Notes: generated by a model from the letters alone, not told the origin. Positions 32,269 through 40,552 are shown, numbered from the stretch's first letter. The stretch: 64,000 bases of DNA from Pseudarthrobacter chlorophenolicus A6 (GCF_000022025.1 NC_011879.1:1-64000), one strand, 5' to 3'. A program made the numbers and translations.

Positions 32269-32341
32269 GCCCCGTTAGCTCAGATGGTAGAGCGCTTCTC
32301 TCGTAAAGAAGAGGTCGCCGGCTCGATTCCGGCACGGGGCT
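32269..32341 (+). tRNA. tRNA-Thr(CGT)
   Basis: Acceptor GCCCCGT/ACGGGGC; anticodon arm CTTCT-CTCGTAA-AGAAG; T-loop CTCGATT. Confidence 0.93.
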
Positions 32342-32353
32342 CGCAGTGAATAT

Positions 32354-32428
<75 letters not shown>

Positions 32429-32440
32429 GCAGTACAAAAT

Positions 32441-32529
32441 GGCGGGATGGCGGAGCGGCCTAACGTGACTGCCTCGAAAACAGTTGCCCGGGTGAAACCG
32501 GGCCGGGAGTTCAAATCTCCCTCCCGCCG
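32441..32529 (+). tRNA. tRNA-Ser(CGA), copy 2
   Basis: Acceptor GGCGGGA/TCCCGCC; loop CTCGAAA; long variable arm; T-arm GGGAG-TTCAAAT-CTCCC. Distinct in sequence from the CGA copy at 28936; its anticodon arm matches the Ser(TGA) that follows. Confidence 0.93.
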
Positions 32530-32563
32530 CTTGGAGGGCCCGGCTGATACGGCCGGTAGAAAT

Positions 32564-32650
32564 GGCGAGGTGGCGGAGCGGCCAAACGCGACTGCCTTGA
32601 AAACAGTTGTCCGGGCAACCGGACCAAGGGTTCGAATCCCTTTCTCGCCG
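32564..32650 (+). tRNA. tRNA-Ser(TGA)
   Basis: Acceptor GGCGAGG/TCTCGCC; loop CTTGAAA; long variable arm. Its last four bases GCCG also begin a class-1 motif. Confidence 0.93.
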
Positions 32651-32657
32651 CACACAT
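32647..32657 (+). promoter_or_regulatory. Class-1 motif overlapping tRNA-Ser 3' end
   Basis: GCCGCACACAT starts within the tRNA and precedes the DUF4236 gene at 32694 by 36 nt. Confidence 0.55.
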
Positions 32658-32693
32658 GGGGAACACCAGCAGTCCTATCATCGAAGGAGAACC

Positions 32694-32855
32694 GTGGGCC
32701 TCAGCTTCCGCAAGACCATCAAGCTCGGCAGGAACACCCGTCTGAACGTTTCCAAGTCAGGTGTCTCAGCCTCGCGCAAGGCAGGGCCGGTCACGATCAA
32801 CAGCCGCGGCCGGATCACCATCCGCCTGGGCAAAGGTCTTACCTGGCGCCTTTAG
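32694..32855 (+). CDS. DUF4236-like small protein, 53 aa
   Basis: GTG start after GAAGGAGA. MGLSFRKTIKLGRNTRLNVSKSGVSAS matches the start of DUF4236 (MGFRFRKSIKIAPGVRLNLSKSG), with a shortened second half. Function unknown; a small basic beta domain. Confidence 0.75.
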   Translation: MGLSFRKTIKLGRNTRLNVSKSGVSASRKAGPVTINSRGRITIRLGKGLTWRL

Positions 32856-32891
32856 CAGTACCCGACACGGGTCGAGGTCCGTGCCGGTCAA

Positions 32892-32965
32892 CGGGATGTA
32901 GCGCAGCTTGGTAGCGCACCTGGCTGGGGGCCAGGGGGTCGCAGGTTCGAATCCTGTCATCCCGA
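32892..32965 (+). tRNA. tRNA-Pro(GGG)
   Basis: Acceptor CGGGATG/CATCCCG; anticodon arm CCTGG-CTGGGGG-CCAGG. Confidence 0.93.
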
Positions 32966-32982
32966 CGGATTGGAGTGGGTTG

Positions 32983-33135
32983 TTAGTCTTCCCAGCGGTT
33001 CTTGTCGGTCCACCGTTCACGCGGGTTGGCGGCCTCCTCGGCCTGTTCCTTAGCGTCATCCCAGGCGTCCTTCAGGAAGTGCGCTGCCGTCCCTACGAAG
33101 ATCGCGGCGATCAGCGTCCCTACTGCCTTTACCAT
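32983..33135 (-). CDS. Small protein on the opposite strand of the tRNA array, 50 aa
   Basis: MVKAVGTLIAAIFVGTAAHF then KDAWDDAKEQAEEAANPRERW. One short hydrophobic helix, then an acidic helix. A TATCAAT-like -10 (33150-33170 region, minus strand) could drive it. Fills the gap between tRNA-Pro(GGG) and tRNA-Phe. Confidence 0.6.
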   Translation of the reverse strand: MVKAVGTLIAAIFVGTAAHFLKDAWDDAKEQAEEAANPRERWTDKNRWED

Positions 33136-33207
33136 GCCAGCCCCAATCACTCGATGATCTATTGATACTAGCCTTCAACGGCCAGCATTACCCGGCATTG
33201 CCGGTCC

Positions 33208-33280
33208 GGTCTCTTAGCTCAGTTGGTAGAGCACTGGCCTGAAAAACCAGGGGTCCCCGGTTCAAGTCCGGGAGTGACCA
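33208..33280 (+). tRNA. tRNA-Phe(GAA)
   Basis: Acceptor GGTCTCT/AGTGACC with one mispair; loop CTGAAAA; T-loop TTCAAGT. Confidence 0.93.
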
Positions 33281-33459
33281 CGGGGGAGTAGCGTCCCTTC
33301 TTGTTCGCCGCGATGAGTCGAAACAGCGGTTGTGCTGCGCCGGTGCGAATAAACGGCGTCCCAATACCGATGAGGGAGAACCTGCCAAGGCATGCGGTCG
33401 TCCACGGAAACGAGATTCCGGGCAGGTGTCGGGTCCCGCTAAGGCCCTAATCCTGCGCT

Positions 33460-33531
33460 GTCGGTGTGGCGTAGTCGGCAACGCAGCAGTCTGCCAGTCT
33501 GCAGTCGCGGGTTCAATTCCCGTCACCGGCT
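33460..33531 (+). tRNA. tRNA-Gly(GCC)
   Basis: Acceptor GTCGGTG/CACCGGC with one T-G; loop CTGCCAG; T-loop TTCAATT. Confidence 0.91.
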
Positions 33532-33543
33532 CGAAGTACCAAT

Positions 33544-33615
33544 GCGGGAGTAGCTCAGTGGTAGAGCGTCGGCCTTCCAAGTCGAATGTCGCGAGTTCGA
33601 ACCTCGTCTCCCGCT
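33544..33615 (+). tRNA. tRNA-Gly(TCC)
   Basis: Acceptor GCGGGAG/CTCCCGC; loop CTTCCAA; T-loop TTCGAAC. Confidence 0.93.
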
Positions 33616-33637
33616 CGAGGTGCCTGGTGCACTTTTC

Positions 33638-33710
33638 GCCTCCGTAGCTCAGTGAATAGAGCGGCGGCTTTCTAATCCGCGGGTCGCAAGTTTGAATCTT
33701 GCCGGGGGCA
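33638..33710 (+). tRNA. tRNA-Arg(TCT)
   Basis: Acceptor GCCTCCG/CGGGGGC; loop TTTCTAA; T-loop TTTGAAT. Confidence 0.92.
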
Positions 33711-33713
33711 CTG

Positions 33714-34061
33714 TTACTGCTGCTTGCGCATCTGCTCTTGCCGTTGCCGTTCAATTGCCCCTGCGGTGATGACGTCGGCTGGTTCCAGCCTGGTGCCCCT
33801 GAAACCGTCCATGAAATCATCCAGGTAGATGAACTGTACGCCGGCGGTCGGGTCGCCCTTCCTTACAGCCTTCTCATCGATCAGCGCCTGGAGCCGCACT
33901 GGGTCGATCTCGGGCCCGGAGATCTCGGCCTCGATGTCCTTGATGTAGACGAAGGCAGGGCCGGGGGAGTGGACCGCTCGTTGGATCGTGTTCATCTGAA
34001 TCCAGGCGTCCAGCTTGGACGGGTCGATCTTCTTGTCGGAGGGGATCTTGAAGGGGCTCAT
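33714..34061 (-). CDS. Hypothetical protein, 115 aa
   Basis: Soluble; KIPSDKKIDPSKLDAWIQMN then IYLDDFMDGFRGTRLEPADVI. Ends 3 bp from tRNA-Arg(TCT) on the other strand. No recognised domain. Confidence 0.7.
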   Translation of the reverse strand: MSPFKIPSDKKIDPSKLDAWIQMNTIQRAVHSPGPAFVYIKDIEAEISGPEIDPVRLQALIDEKAVRKGDPTAGVQFIYLDDFMDGFRGTRLEPADVITAGAIERQRQEQMRKQQ

Positions 34062-34111
34062 GCCACGACGTTATCGGAGTGGCTGTGGCAGCGGTGACAG
34101 ACGCGCTGCGT

Positions 34112-34122
34112 GCCGCACACAT
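34112..34122 (+). promoter_or_regulatory. Class-1 motif upstream of tmRNA
   Basis: GCCGCACACAT 44 nt before the mature tmRNA 5' end; the transcript would need 5' processing by RNase P. Confidence 0.6.
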
Positions 34123-34166
34123 GAGAGTTGATAGGGCGGCCGAAGATCGTTTCGGCAGTCTTATCC

Positions 34167-34552
34167 GGGGGTGACTTGGTTTCGATACCGCCTGATCATT
34201 CCGGAAAGAAGCGGGTAAGGAAGCGCACGGGAATCCTTTCAAAAATCCGGGCAACAAGAGATGCCAACGCAACTCGCTCTGATCTCGCCCTCGCCGCTTA
34301 GTGCGGCCGGGACCTAAACGGGGTCTGTCTCAAACCGCATCAGGCAACTGGTTCTTGGCCGCGGTTTAGGCATCAGCTAAAGAAGACCTGGATGACGGCA
34401 GCGCTGTGGGCCGCCATCTGTATCAGCAGCTAGACCGGGACGGTCCGTTGTTCGCCATGAACCGGCCCGGTCGATAAGCAATAAGGCGGACTACACCCGT
34501 AGAAGAGTTCGGAATCAGGGGGTACACAGGGGTTCGAATCCCCTCACCTCCA
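34167..34552 (+). ncRNA. ssrA: tmRNA
   Basis: The 5' end GGGGGTGACTTGGTTTCGA and 3' end with T-arm AGGGG-TTCGAAT-CCCCT pair through acceptor GGGGGTG/CACCTCC. The tag frame at 34263-34301 encodes ANATRSDLALAA then TAG, ending in the LAA degradation signal. It rescues stalled ribosomes by trans-translation; SmpB would have to come from the host, as none is seen here. The two bases after the discriminator (CC) are encoded, unlike most tRNAs here. Confidence 0.92.
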
Positions 34553-34591
34553 CCCTGGCCGGGGCGCCCACCAGCGCCCCGGCCTTTGCTT

Positions 34592-34674
34592 GGCGCTGTA
34601 GGCGAATTGGTAGAGCCGGCAGTCTGCAAAACTGCGCCTTCGGGCACGTGCGGGTTCAAGTCCCGTCAGCGCCT
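34592..34674 (+). tRNA. tRNA-Cys(GCA) with long variable arm
   Basis: Acceptor GGCGCTG/CAGCGCC; anticodon arm GCAGT-CTGCAAA-ACTGC. A hairpin-forming variable region (GCCTTCGGGC plus flanks) follows, where ordinary tRNA-Cys has 4-5 nt. D-stem also atypical (GGC...GCC). Confidence 0.88.
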
Positions 34675-34714
34675 CCACTTATCCCGCCGGGCGCGGGAAG
34701 ACATCTCAGCGGTT

Positions 34715-34724
34715 CCGCACACAT
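34715..34724 (+). promoter_or_regulatory. Class-1 motif CCGCACACAT
   Basis: 45 nt before the ATG at 34770, leaving a leader with GGGAGGAA. Confidence 0.55.
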
Positions 34725-34769
34725 GGGTAGCGCCGGTCGAGTCCGGCCACTACCCGGGAGGAACCCAGC

Positions 34770-35306
34770 ATGTCGATAACCTTCAGCACCCCCATCGGCG
34801 AGATCGAGGGCTTTGCCTTCACGTGCGGCCACGACAATGGCGTGACCGAGCACCGCATCGGCTCTTACGATGACGCCAGGGCGCTTCTGCAGACCGAGCG
34901 CGACGCCCACGGCCACACAGGCGGTCTCGCTATCTGCGGCGACGAATACTGCGCCTACGGCCCGATGTTCATCCGGGCCATCGAAGCGGACCCGTCCCCG
35001 GAAGTAAACGTCAGCAACACCAATGCCATGCACCTGCTGGGTCTCCTGGGCTTCCCCTCTCAGGCCGATGAGGACGGTTCCCTCTCCGGTTCAACAACGG
35101 CGGAGGACTTCCTCGGCCGTGTCCTGCTCGCCCAGGCCGTCAACCCGTCGGATGCCGGAGTTCCTGTAACGGAAACAGTCGGCGAGGGCGGCGCCGTCCT
35201 GATCGCCATGGGCCGCCGTGTCGGTTACTCCGATGACCGGCTGGCAGCGCTGCGGGAGCTGGCGGACTTCGCCGTCGACCGCGGGCGGGACGTGCAGTGG
35301 TGCTGA
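34770..35306 (+). CDS. Hypothetical protein, 178 aa
   Basis: Strong GGGAGG site. FTCGHDNGVTEHRIGSYDDARALL and AICGDEYCAYG supply three Cys and a His that could bind zinc. Soluble; conserved-looking but unassigned. First of a three-gene run leading to trxB. Confidence 0.75.
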   Translation: MSITFSTPIGEIEGFAFTCGHDNGVTEHRIGSYDDARALLQTERDAHGHTGGLAICGDEYCAYGPMFIRAIEADPSPEVNVSNTNAMHLLGLLGFPSQADEDGSLSGSTTAEDFLGRVLLAQAVNPSDAGVPVTETVGEGGAVLIAMGRRVGYSDDRLAALRELADFAVDRGRDVQWC

Positions 35307-35545
35307 CCGGAACGCGGGACCACGCGGAGCTGACCCTTCACGAGACGCTCACCCACCTTCGGGATGCCGCCGCCACCTTCCAGGGCGGAACCCAGATCAC
35401 CAGTCGTGAGGAGGCTCAGGTCGCCGGGATTTCGTACAGGGTCGTTGAGGGCCTCATGGCGCTGGCCAAGCAGAATGGCGCAACGCCCTACGAAATCTCC
35501 CGGGCGTTCCAGGGAGAAGTAATCGGCAGCTCTTTCCAGGACTAG
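35297..35545 (+). CDS. Hypothetical protein, 82 aa
   Basis: GTG start (35297 or 35300) overlapping the previous stop. Helical; TSREEAQVAGISYRVVEGLMALAKQNG could be a small DNA- or protein-binding bundle. No named family. Confidence 0.65.
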   Translation: MVLTGTRDHAELTLHETLTHLRDAAATFQGGTQITSREEAQVAGISYRVVEGLMALAKQNGATPYEISRAFQGEVIGSSFQD

Positions 35546-35625
35546 CGGACAGCGCGTGATCGGCCGTCGACCACCTCAACGCATAGGGAAAGCCAGACGA
35601 TACCGGCACCACGATGAGGAACCAC

Positions 35626-35796
35626 ATGGCCCCGCACCCCGCTGATCCCGAGCTGAAAAGCTTCGTCAGTACCCAGCTGCTGTTTAGCCGCATGAACGAC
35701 GGTCAGGCAACTGACGCCCTGGAGTTCCTGGCAGCGGCCGACCCACTTGGCGCTTCCGCACCCGTCGAAGAGCCAGCCGAGTTGGTCGGAGTCTAG
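35626..35796 (+). CDS. Hypothetical protein, 56 aa
   Basis: GAGG at 35615-35618 selects the ATG at 35626 over 35614. Short, acidic, helical. Unknown. Confidence 0.6.
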   Translation: MAPHPADPELKSFVSTQLLFSRMNDGQATDALEFLAAADPLGASAPVEEPAELVGV

Positions 35797-35859
35797 ACCC
35801 ACTCGCCACCCTTGGGCGGCCCTGGCTGCCTCTCAACCACCTTCAGAAAGAGAACCTTC

Positions 35860-36837
35860 GTGAGCACTTCACTTCCCACCGAAACCATCCGCGACGTCAT
35901 CATCGTAGGCTCCGGTCCGGCCGGCTACACCGCCGGCATCTACACAGGACGGGCGAACCTCAAGCCCCTGATCGTCGCGGGAATGATGGAGCCGGGCGGG
36001 GAGCTGATGAAAACTACCGAGGTTGAAAACTACCCGGGCTTCCCGGAGGGAATCGACGGACCGGACCTGATGGCCAACATGGAAAGCCAGGCCGAACGCT
36101 TCGGCGCCGAGATCCTCTTCGAGGAAGCCTCCGAGCTTGAGTTGGAAGGACCCGTCAAAAAGGTCACCACCACTGACGGTGAAGTCCACTACGCCCGAAC
36201 AGTCATCCTGTCCACCGGCTCCGCCCACCGGAAGCTCGGCCTCCCCAACGAGGACGCACTCTCCGGCCACGGCGTTTCCTACTGTGCCACCTGCGACGGG
36301 TCGTTCTTCAAAGACCTTGAGGTCGCTGTTGTCGGCGGCGGAGACTCCGCGGCCGAGGAAGCCCTCTTTCTGACCAAGTTCGCCAAGGCCGTCCACCTCA
36401 TCGTGCGTGGCGACCAGCTGCGCGCATCGAAGATCATGGCCGACCGCGTCCTGGCCAACCCGAAGATCTCCGTCGAGTTCGAAACGGAAGTTGTCGGGAT
36501 CCTCGGTCAGGACAAGCTCATCGGTCTCATCTTGAGGTCCAAGGACCGGGAATACGACTACACGGTCCCCGCCGACGGTCTGTTCGTGGCGATCGGCAAT
36601 GACCCGCGCACCGCCCTCGTGGCCAGCCAGCTGGACCTCACCGCCCAGGGCACCGTTGCCGTGGACGGACGGACGTCGAAGACCAATCTCCCAGGTGTTT
36701 TCGCCGCCGGCGACGTCATCGATCCGACTTACCGCCAGGCGATCACCGCGGCCGCTTCCGGTTGTGTAGCCGCCCAGGACGTCGAGCACTTCCTCGCAAA
36801 CTCCGTCCCGGCCTTGCTGGAGGCGGCCACGGCCTAA
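35860..36837 (+). CDS. trxB: Thioredoxin reductase
   Basis: 325 aa, standard length. FAD-binding GSGPAGYTAGIY, redox-active CATC (SYCATCDGSFF), NADPH-binding VVGGGDSAAEEALFL, and the C-terminal GVFAAGDVID with YRQAITAAASG. Reduces thioredoxin with NADPH; no thioredoxin gene is in the window, so it would serve a host or distant partner. GTG start with AGAAAGAGA upstream. Confidence 0.96.
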   Translation: MSTSLPTETIRDVIIVGSGPAGYTAGIYTGRANLKPLIVAGMMEPGGELMKTTEVENYPGFPEGIDGPDLMANMESQAERFGAEILFEEASELELEGPVKKVTTTDGEVHYARTVILSTGSAHRKLGLPNEDALSGHGVSYCATCDGSFFKDLEVAVVGGGDSAAEEALFLTKFAKAVHLIVRGDQLRASKIMADRVLANPKISVEFETEVVGILGQDKLIGLILRSKDREYDYTVPADGLFVAIGNDPRTALVASQLDLTAQGTVAVDGRTSKTNLPGVFAAGDVIDPTYRQAITAAASGCVAAQDVEHFLANSVPALLEAATA

Positions 36838-36844
36838 CCGCCGA

Positions 36845-36917
36845 TCCTCGTTGGTGTAACTGGCAGCACGCCGGTCTTTGGAACCGGAAAGTCGTGGTTC
36901 GAACCCTCGGCGAGGAA
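36845..36917 (+). tRNA. tRNA-Gln(TTG)
   Basis: Acceptor TCCTCGT/GCGAGGA; anticodon arm CCGGT-CTTTGGA-ACCGG; begins 7 bp after trxB, away from the main array. Confidence 0.92.
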
Positions 36918-37037
36918 CAAATAGATCAAGCTTTCCCTCACGTTCACTGTGGATCTCCCAATGATCAAACCGCTCTCACGAAAGTGGGCGCATAGAGACG
37001 TTAGGAGCCGCAAACACAGGAAAGGGGAGCGGATGTC

Positions 37038-37496
37038 ATGGAGAGCGTTCTGGTCCTCAACGCGGGGTACGAGCCGCTGCATAGGGTCTCGCTGAAGCAC
37101 GCCATTCGGATGGTGCACCGCGGGGTGGCTGAAGTCCTGAAAGACGACGGCGCGCCGTTTGGCCCCTTCCTGCGTCCTGTTGTGCTGCGGCTCATCAAGT
37201 ACGTGAAGATGTCCTGGCGGACCCGCACGACCTGCACCAAGGAGGCCGTGAAGCGCCGTGACGGGCGGTGCGCCTACTGCACGAAAGGCAAGGCCGAGAC
37301 CGTTGACCACGTCATGCCACAGTCCCGAGGCGGACTGAACACCTGGCTGAACCTGGTCGGCTGCTGCTTCAAGTGCAACCAGCGCAAGGCTGACCGGACT
37401 CCCGAGGAGGCCGGCATGAAGCTGCTCCTGACCCCTTATGCGCCGAAGGCCCGGCCGCCGCTGCTGCCGGACTTCGACTACGCGCTTATTGCCTAA
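37038..37496 (+). CDS. HNH endonuclease
   Basis: 152 aa. The HNH core reads CAYC...TVDHVMPQSRGGLNTWLNLVGCCFKCNQRK: two CxxC zinc pairs flanking the DH, N and N/H positions. The N-terminus (ESVLVLNAGYEPLHRVS) is that of the RECOGNITION-type HNH proteins common in actinobacteria and their phages. Cleaves DNA or acts in packaging or repair. AGGAAAGGGGAG upstream. Confidence 0.9.
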   Translation: MESVLVLNAGYEPLHRVSLKHAIRMVHRGVAEVLKDDGAPFGPFLRPVVLRLIKYVKMSWRTRTTCTKEAVKRRDGRCAYCTKGKAETVDHVMPQSRGGLNTWLNLVGCCFKCNQRKADRTPEEAGMKLLLTPYAPKARPPLLPDFDYALIA

Positions 37497-37500
37497 ACGC

Positions 37501-37529
37501 AGAATGGCCCGGGATTCCCGGGCCATTCT
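37501..37529. terminator. Bidirectional terminator
   Basis: 13-bp arms 37501-37513/37517-37529 between convergent genes. Confidence 0.88.
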
Positions 37530-37548
37530 TGTCGTGCTTCGTGACTGA

Positions 37549-38088
37549 CTAGCTCCGGAGGATGTCCATGAGTTCGTCGGAAAGGGCCGGGCAGTAGTTT
37601 TCGGCACCGGTCACCACCAGGTAGGCAACGTCTCTTCCCATCTCCTTGGTGAGTTCGCCGGTCTGAACAGAATTCGCCAGGCTCTCCTGGTGCTCGACGA
37701 TCTCGCTCTTTGTCGTGCCGTTGGCGACATCGGCGCAGATGTTCTGCGCCAGGACGATCATCATGTCGTCGTCGTAGGGGGCCAAGGTGGTCGTGTTCTC
37801 CCGGATATGGGCGACGAAAGACTGGTCTGATACCTTCCCGTCCTGGTAGTCCCACATCGTCTTGCTCGACGTGGTATCCGTGCTGCCCTCCGTATCGGTG
37901 GACCCGTTGGAGGTCTCCGATCTCCCAGCGGTGCTGTCCAGCCCGGCCTCGGCGCGGGCGGGGGCTGACGGCGTCGATTCGGCGGTGACCGTAACGGTGG
38001 GCGACGGAGCGGCCTGGGGGAGAATGCTGCAACCGGCGGTCATGGCGATAGCCGCTGCGGCGAGGGAAAGGGTGGCGAGCTTCTTCAT
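37549..38088 (-). CDS. DUF732-like lipoprotein A, 179 aa
   Basis: Lipobox TAGC after MKKLATLSLAAAAIAM, then a Ser/Thr/Pro linker and a helical domain with two Cys (NICADV, NYCPAL) as in mycobacterial DUF732 proteins. Exported and lipidated; function unknown. Paralogue of 38163-38627. Confidence 0.8.
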   Translation of the reverse strand: MKKLATLSLAAAAIAMTAGCSILPQAAPSPTVTVTAESTPSAPARAEAGLDSTAGRSETSNGSTDTEGSTDTTSSKTMWDYQDGKVSDQSFVAHIRENTTTLAPYDDDMMIVLAQNICADVANGTTKSEIVEHQESLANSVQTGELTKEMGRDVAYLVVTGAENYCPALSDELMDILRS

Positions 38089-38122
38089 ATCGTCCTTGAA
38101 TTTGGCGGGTGTGTCACCCGGA

Positions 38123-38133
38123 AACATGCGTAG
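38123..38133 (-). promoter_or_regulatory. Class-2 motif CTACGCATGTT (minus)
   Basis: About 35 nt upstream of lipoprotein A, leaving a leader containing AAGGACG. Confidence 0.5.
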
Positions 38134-38162
38134 AGCAACGCTCCGGGCAGGGCCTGCCAGAC

Positions 38163-38627
38163 TTAGGCGAGGGCTTTCGTGAGGGTCGCTTCCAGGTCCG
38201 GGCAGTAGTTCCTGGTCCCGACCTTCAGAACATTGGTCAGATCGCGGCTGACATCAGCACTGAGGCCCTCTTCCGAGCCTGTTGCTGACATGATCGCCTG
38301 CTTCAGCAGGGCCGCCTTGCCGGCGTTGCCGTTTGCAAGCGACGCGCAAGTGAGCTGGGAGATGATAACGAGCTTGTCGTTCTCGAATCCCTTGAGGGCA
38401 GTCGTTCCTTTCCGCGCCTCGGTATAGAACACCTTGTCCTTCATGGCGGGCGTCTGGAAGTCCCAGATGGTCTTATTGGGCGTGGGTCCTTCCGTGGACC
38501 CGCTGCCGTCATACTGGGACGTCGGAAGAGGTGGTGCAGAGGGCTCGGCCGGGGTGCCGGGAGCCGTGCAGCCAGCGGTGAGGACGAGGGCGGCCGCGGC
38601 CACGGCGAGGGTTGCGAACTTTTTCAT
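38163..38627 (-). CDS. DUF732-like lipoprotein B, 154 aa
   Basis: Lipobox TAGC after MKKFATLAVAAAALVL; shares the TIWDFQ/TMWDYQ element and the paired Cys (LTCASLANG, NYCPDL) with lipoprotein A. A recent duplication; each copy keeps its own class-2 motif. Confidence 0.8.
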   Translation of the reverse strand: MKKFATLAVAAAALVLTAGCTAPGTPAEPSAPPLPTSQYDGSGSTEGPTPNKTIWDFQTPAMKDKVFYTEARKGTTALKGFENDKLVIISQLTCASLANGNAGKAALLKQAIMSATGSEEGLSADVSRDLTNVLKVGTRNYCPDLEATLTKALA

Positions 38628-38666
38628 CGTGTCCTTGGAGGTCCGGGGATGTCGTCTACACCGTGG

Positions 38667-38677
38667 AACATGCGTAG
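38667..38677 (-). promoter_or_regulatory. Class-2 motif CTACGCATGTT (minus)
   Basis: About 40 nt upstream of lipoprotein B. Confidence 0.5.
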
Positions 38678-38734
38678 GTTTGCCGGTACCGGCAGCCGTT
38701 TTGCGTGCCTGCAAACAACGGGCAGGATGGGCTA

Positions 38735-39490
38735 ATGACCACCGCACTTATCACCGGCGCCACCTCAGGGCTTGGCGCCGGGTTCGCCAGGCAGCTGGCC
38801 GCACGCGGCTACGACATTGTCCTCGTCGGCAGGAACCTTGCCCGCTTGGAGCAGGGCGCCCATGAGATCGCCTCCGCATACCCTGTCCGGACAGAAGTAT
38901 TGGCCGCCGACCTGCTCACCGAGGATGGAACGGCTGCGGTTGTGGCCCGTCTTGAAGCAGGGCAGAATCCGGTGATGCTATTGGTCAACAATGCAGGTTT
39001 CGGCCTCAAAGGCTGGTTCACCGACAACACGGTCCAGGAGGAACGGGAGCAACTGCGGATCCTGGTCCAGGCGCCTATGGAGCTCGCATACGCAGCGATC
39101 ACCGCCATGCAGAAACGGGGCTTCGGGCGAATCATCAATGTGGCCAGCACGGCCGGCTTCACGCCACGGGGAACGTATTCCGCGGCGAAGGCGTGGGTCA
39201 TCAACTTCAGCCGCTGGGCCAACGCACACTACGGCCCGCTGGGAATCCCCGTGACGGCAGTCTGCCCGGGTTTCGTTCGCACTGAATTCCACGACCGGAT
39301 GGGCGCCGACACCTCCGGAATCAAGGACTGGATGTGGCTGGACGTGGACCGGGTCGTCCGCGAAGGGCTGCGCGACGCGTTTGCCGGTAAAGGGGTGTCA
39401 ATCCCGACCAAGCGGTACAAGGTCCTGTCGGTGATCTCGGCGAACCTGCCCGATGCGCTGGCCGCGAAGCTCTCGGCTCGGGGACGCTGA
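38735..39490 (+). CDS. Short-chain dehydrogenase/reductase
   Basis: 251 aa. Rossmann TGATSGLGAG, DLLT after strand 3, NNAGFG, catalytic YSAAK with upstream Ser in NVAST, and PGFVRTEF. A classical NAD(P)-dependent SDR; substrate unknown. A GTG at 38705 is an alternative start. Confidence 0.9.
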   Translation: MTTALITGATSGLGAGFARQLAARGYDIVLVGRNLARLEQGAHEIASAYPVRTEVLAADLLTEDGTAAVVARLEAGQNPVMLLVNNAGFGLKGWFTDNTVQEEREQLRILVQAPMELAYAAITAMQKRGFGRIINVASTAGFTPRGTYSAAKAWVINFSRWANAHYGPLGIPVTAVCPGFVRTEFHDRMGADTSGIKDWMWLDVDRVVREGLRDAFAGKGVSIPTKRYKVLSVISANLPDALAAKLSARGR

Positions 39491-39494
39491 AGGG

Positions 39495-40439
39495 CTAGGC
39501 TGCGACCTGTGAAACCAGCTCATCCCGCAGGTCACGGAACATCCTGGTTCCGACCTCACTGGTGACACCGAATTCACGGTTCCGGCGCGCGAGGACAGCC
39601 AGCCGGTCGGCGGCCTCGTTGGCTTCATTCCCCTGGTGTCCTTTCACCCAGCGGAACTGGACCGGCATGCTGCCGATCTCGTCCAGAATGCGCCTGGCCA
39701 GCTTGACCTGATCGATGGTGCATCCGGCCGGGTGCCGGTCGGCTCCAAGGGTTTTCAGCAGCCGCAGGGCTGCCCGTGAGTCGGATTGAATGATGACGGT
39801 CCCCTGCCCCTGGGCGGGGACCGGATGCCGGCTGATGACGGACTGCAGGCCCCAGCGGATGGCAAGCAGTTCCCCGCTCAGGATGTCCCCGCAGCGGCTC
39901 ACATCGGCCGTCTTCTGCCCGACTGACAGCACGGTGCCGTCGTCGGTGGCAATGATCCAGCCGAGGCCGGCGACCTGGCCTCCATTGGCGATGGACGCGT
40001 CGGTGCTGACCACCATGCTGCGGGCATCCGGGTTGAGTCGGACTTCTGTGCTGACCGGAATGGCTTCGATGGCCTTGAGTACGGCTGTGCGGTGGTCACA
40101 GAGAGCCGTCGTCTCGGAGAGCAGAACGTTCGGCACACTGTTGATCATGGCGGCGATGGCTTTGCGGACCAGAATGTTGGAAACGTCCAGGACCACGTAC
40201 TGACGAGTGGCTGCGACTTCGAGGACCGCGGAGAAGGCGGCCAGAACCGATTCGGTGCGGGTCGCGCTGAAGGACTCTTGCGGCTGGACCTGTCCGGTGC
40301 GGATACCCAGGCTGCCGTCGTCTTCGAGCACGCCGATACCCCACTGGCCCACCTGGTCAAGGATCCTGACATGGAGGATGACATCTGTGGGGGCGCCTGG
40401 CACGGCGCCTGCGGCAATGATTTCGGGTGCGGCGGGCAT
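39495..40439 (-). CDS. RNase HI with N-terminal extension
   Basis: 314 aa. The C-terminal 165 residues carry the RNase H carboxylates: VSTDASIANGG, GELLAIRWGL, IIQSDSRAALRLL and the late D in NEAADRLA, with VKGHQGN as the His loop. The N-terminal 130 residues form an extra domain that is not the usual hybrid-binding domain. Removes RNA from RNA-DNA hybrids, which fits replication of a mobile replicon. Confidence 0.88.
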   Translation of the reverse strand: MPAAPEIIAAGAVPGAPTDVILHVRILDQVGQWGIGVLEDDGSLGIRTGQVQPQESFSATRTESVLAAFSAVLEVAATRQYVVLDVSNILVRKAIAAMINSVPNVLLSETTALCDHRTAVLKAIEAIPVSTEVRLNPDARSMVVSTDASIANGGQVAGLGWIIATDDGTVLSVGQKTADVSRCGDILSGELLAIRWGLQSVISRHPVPAQGQGTVIIQSDSRAALRLLKTLGADRHPAGCTIDQVKLARRILDEIGSMPVQFRWVKGHQGNEANEAADRLAVLARRNREFGVTSEVGTRMFRDLRDELVSQVAA

Positions 40440-40487
40440 GGGGTTCTTTCGGCTCAAATGGCGCGGCGCGATGCCGCCTCTCACCTC

Positions 40488-40498
40488 ATGTGTGCGGC
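40488..40498 (-). promoter_or_regulatory. Class-1 motif GCCGCACACAT (minus)
   Basis: 49 nt upstream of the RNase H start, in a divergent region shared with the class-2 copy at 40535. Confidence 0.55.
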
Positions 40499-40534
40499 AA
40501 ATTCACCCAGAGTGCCCGCCAGCGTGAAGACCGT

Positions 40535-40545
40535 CTACGCATGTT
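40535..40545 (+). promoter_or_regulatory. Class-2 motif CTACGCATGTT
   Basis: CTACGCAT then 10 nt to the ATG at 40553. Confidence 0.55.
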
Positions 40546-40552
40546 CATCTAT

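Noticed and set aside
34423..34659. Minus-strand ORF over tmRNA and tRNA-Cys
   Set aside because: It is entirely inside RNA genes and has no protein-like features.
37710..38182. Plus-strand ORFs opposite lipoprotein A
   Set aside because: The minus frame has a perfect lipoprotein signal and codon pattern; the plus frames are Arg/Ser-rich shadows.
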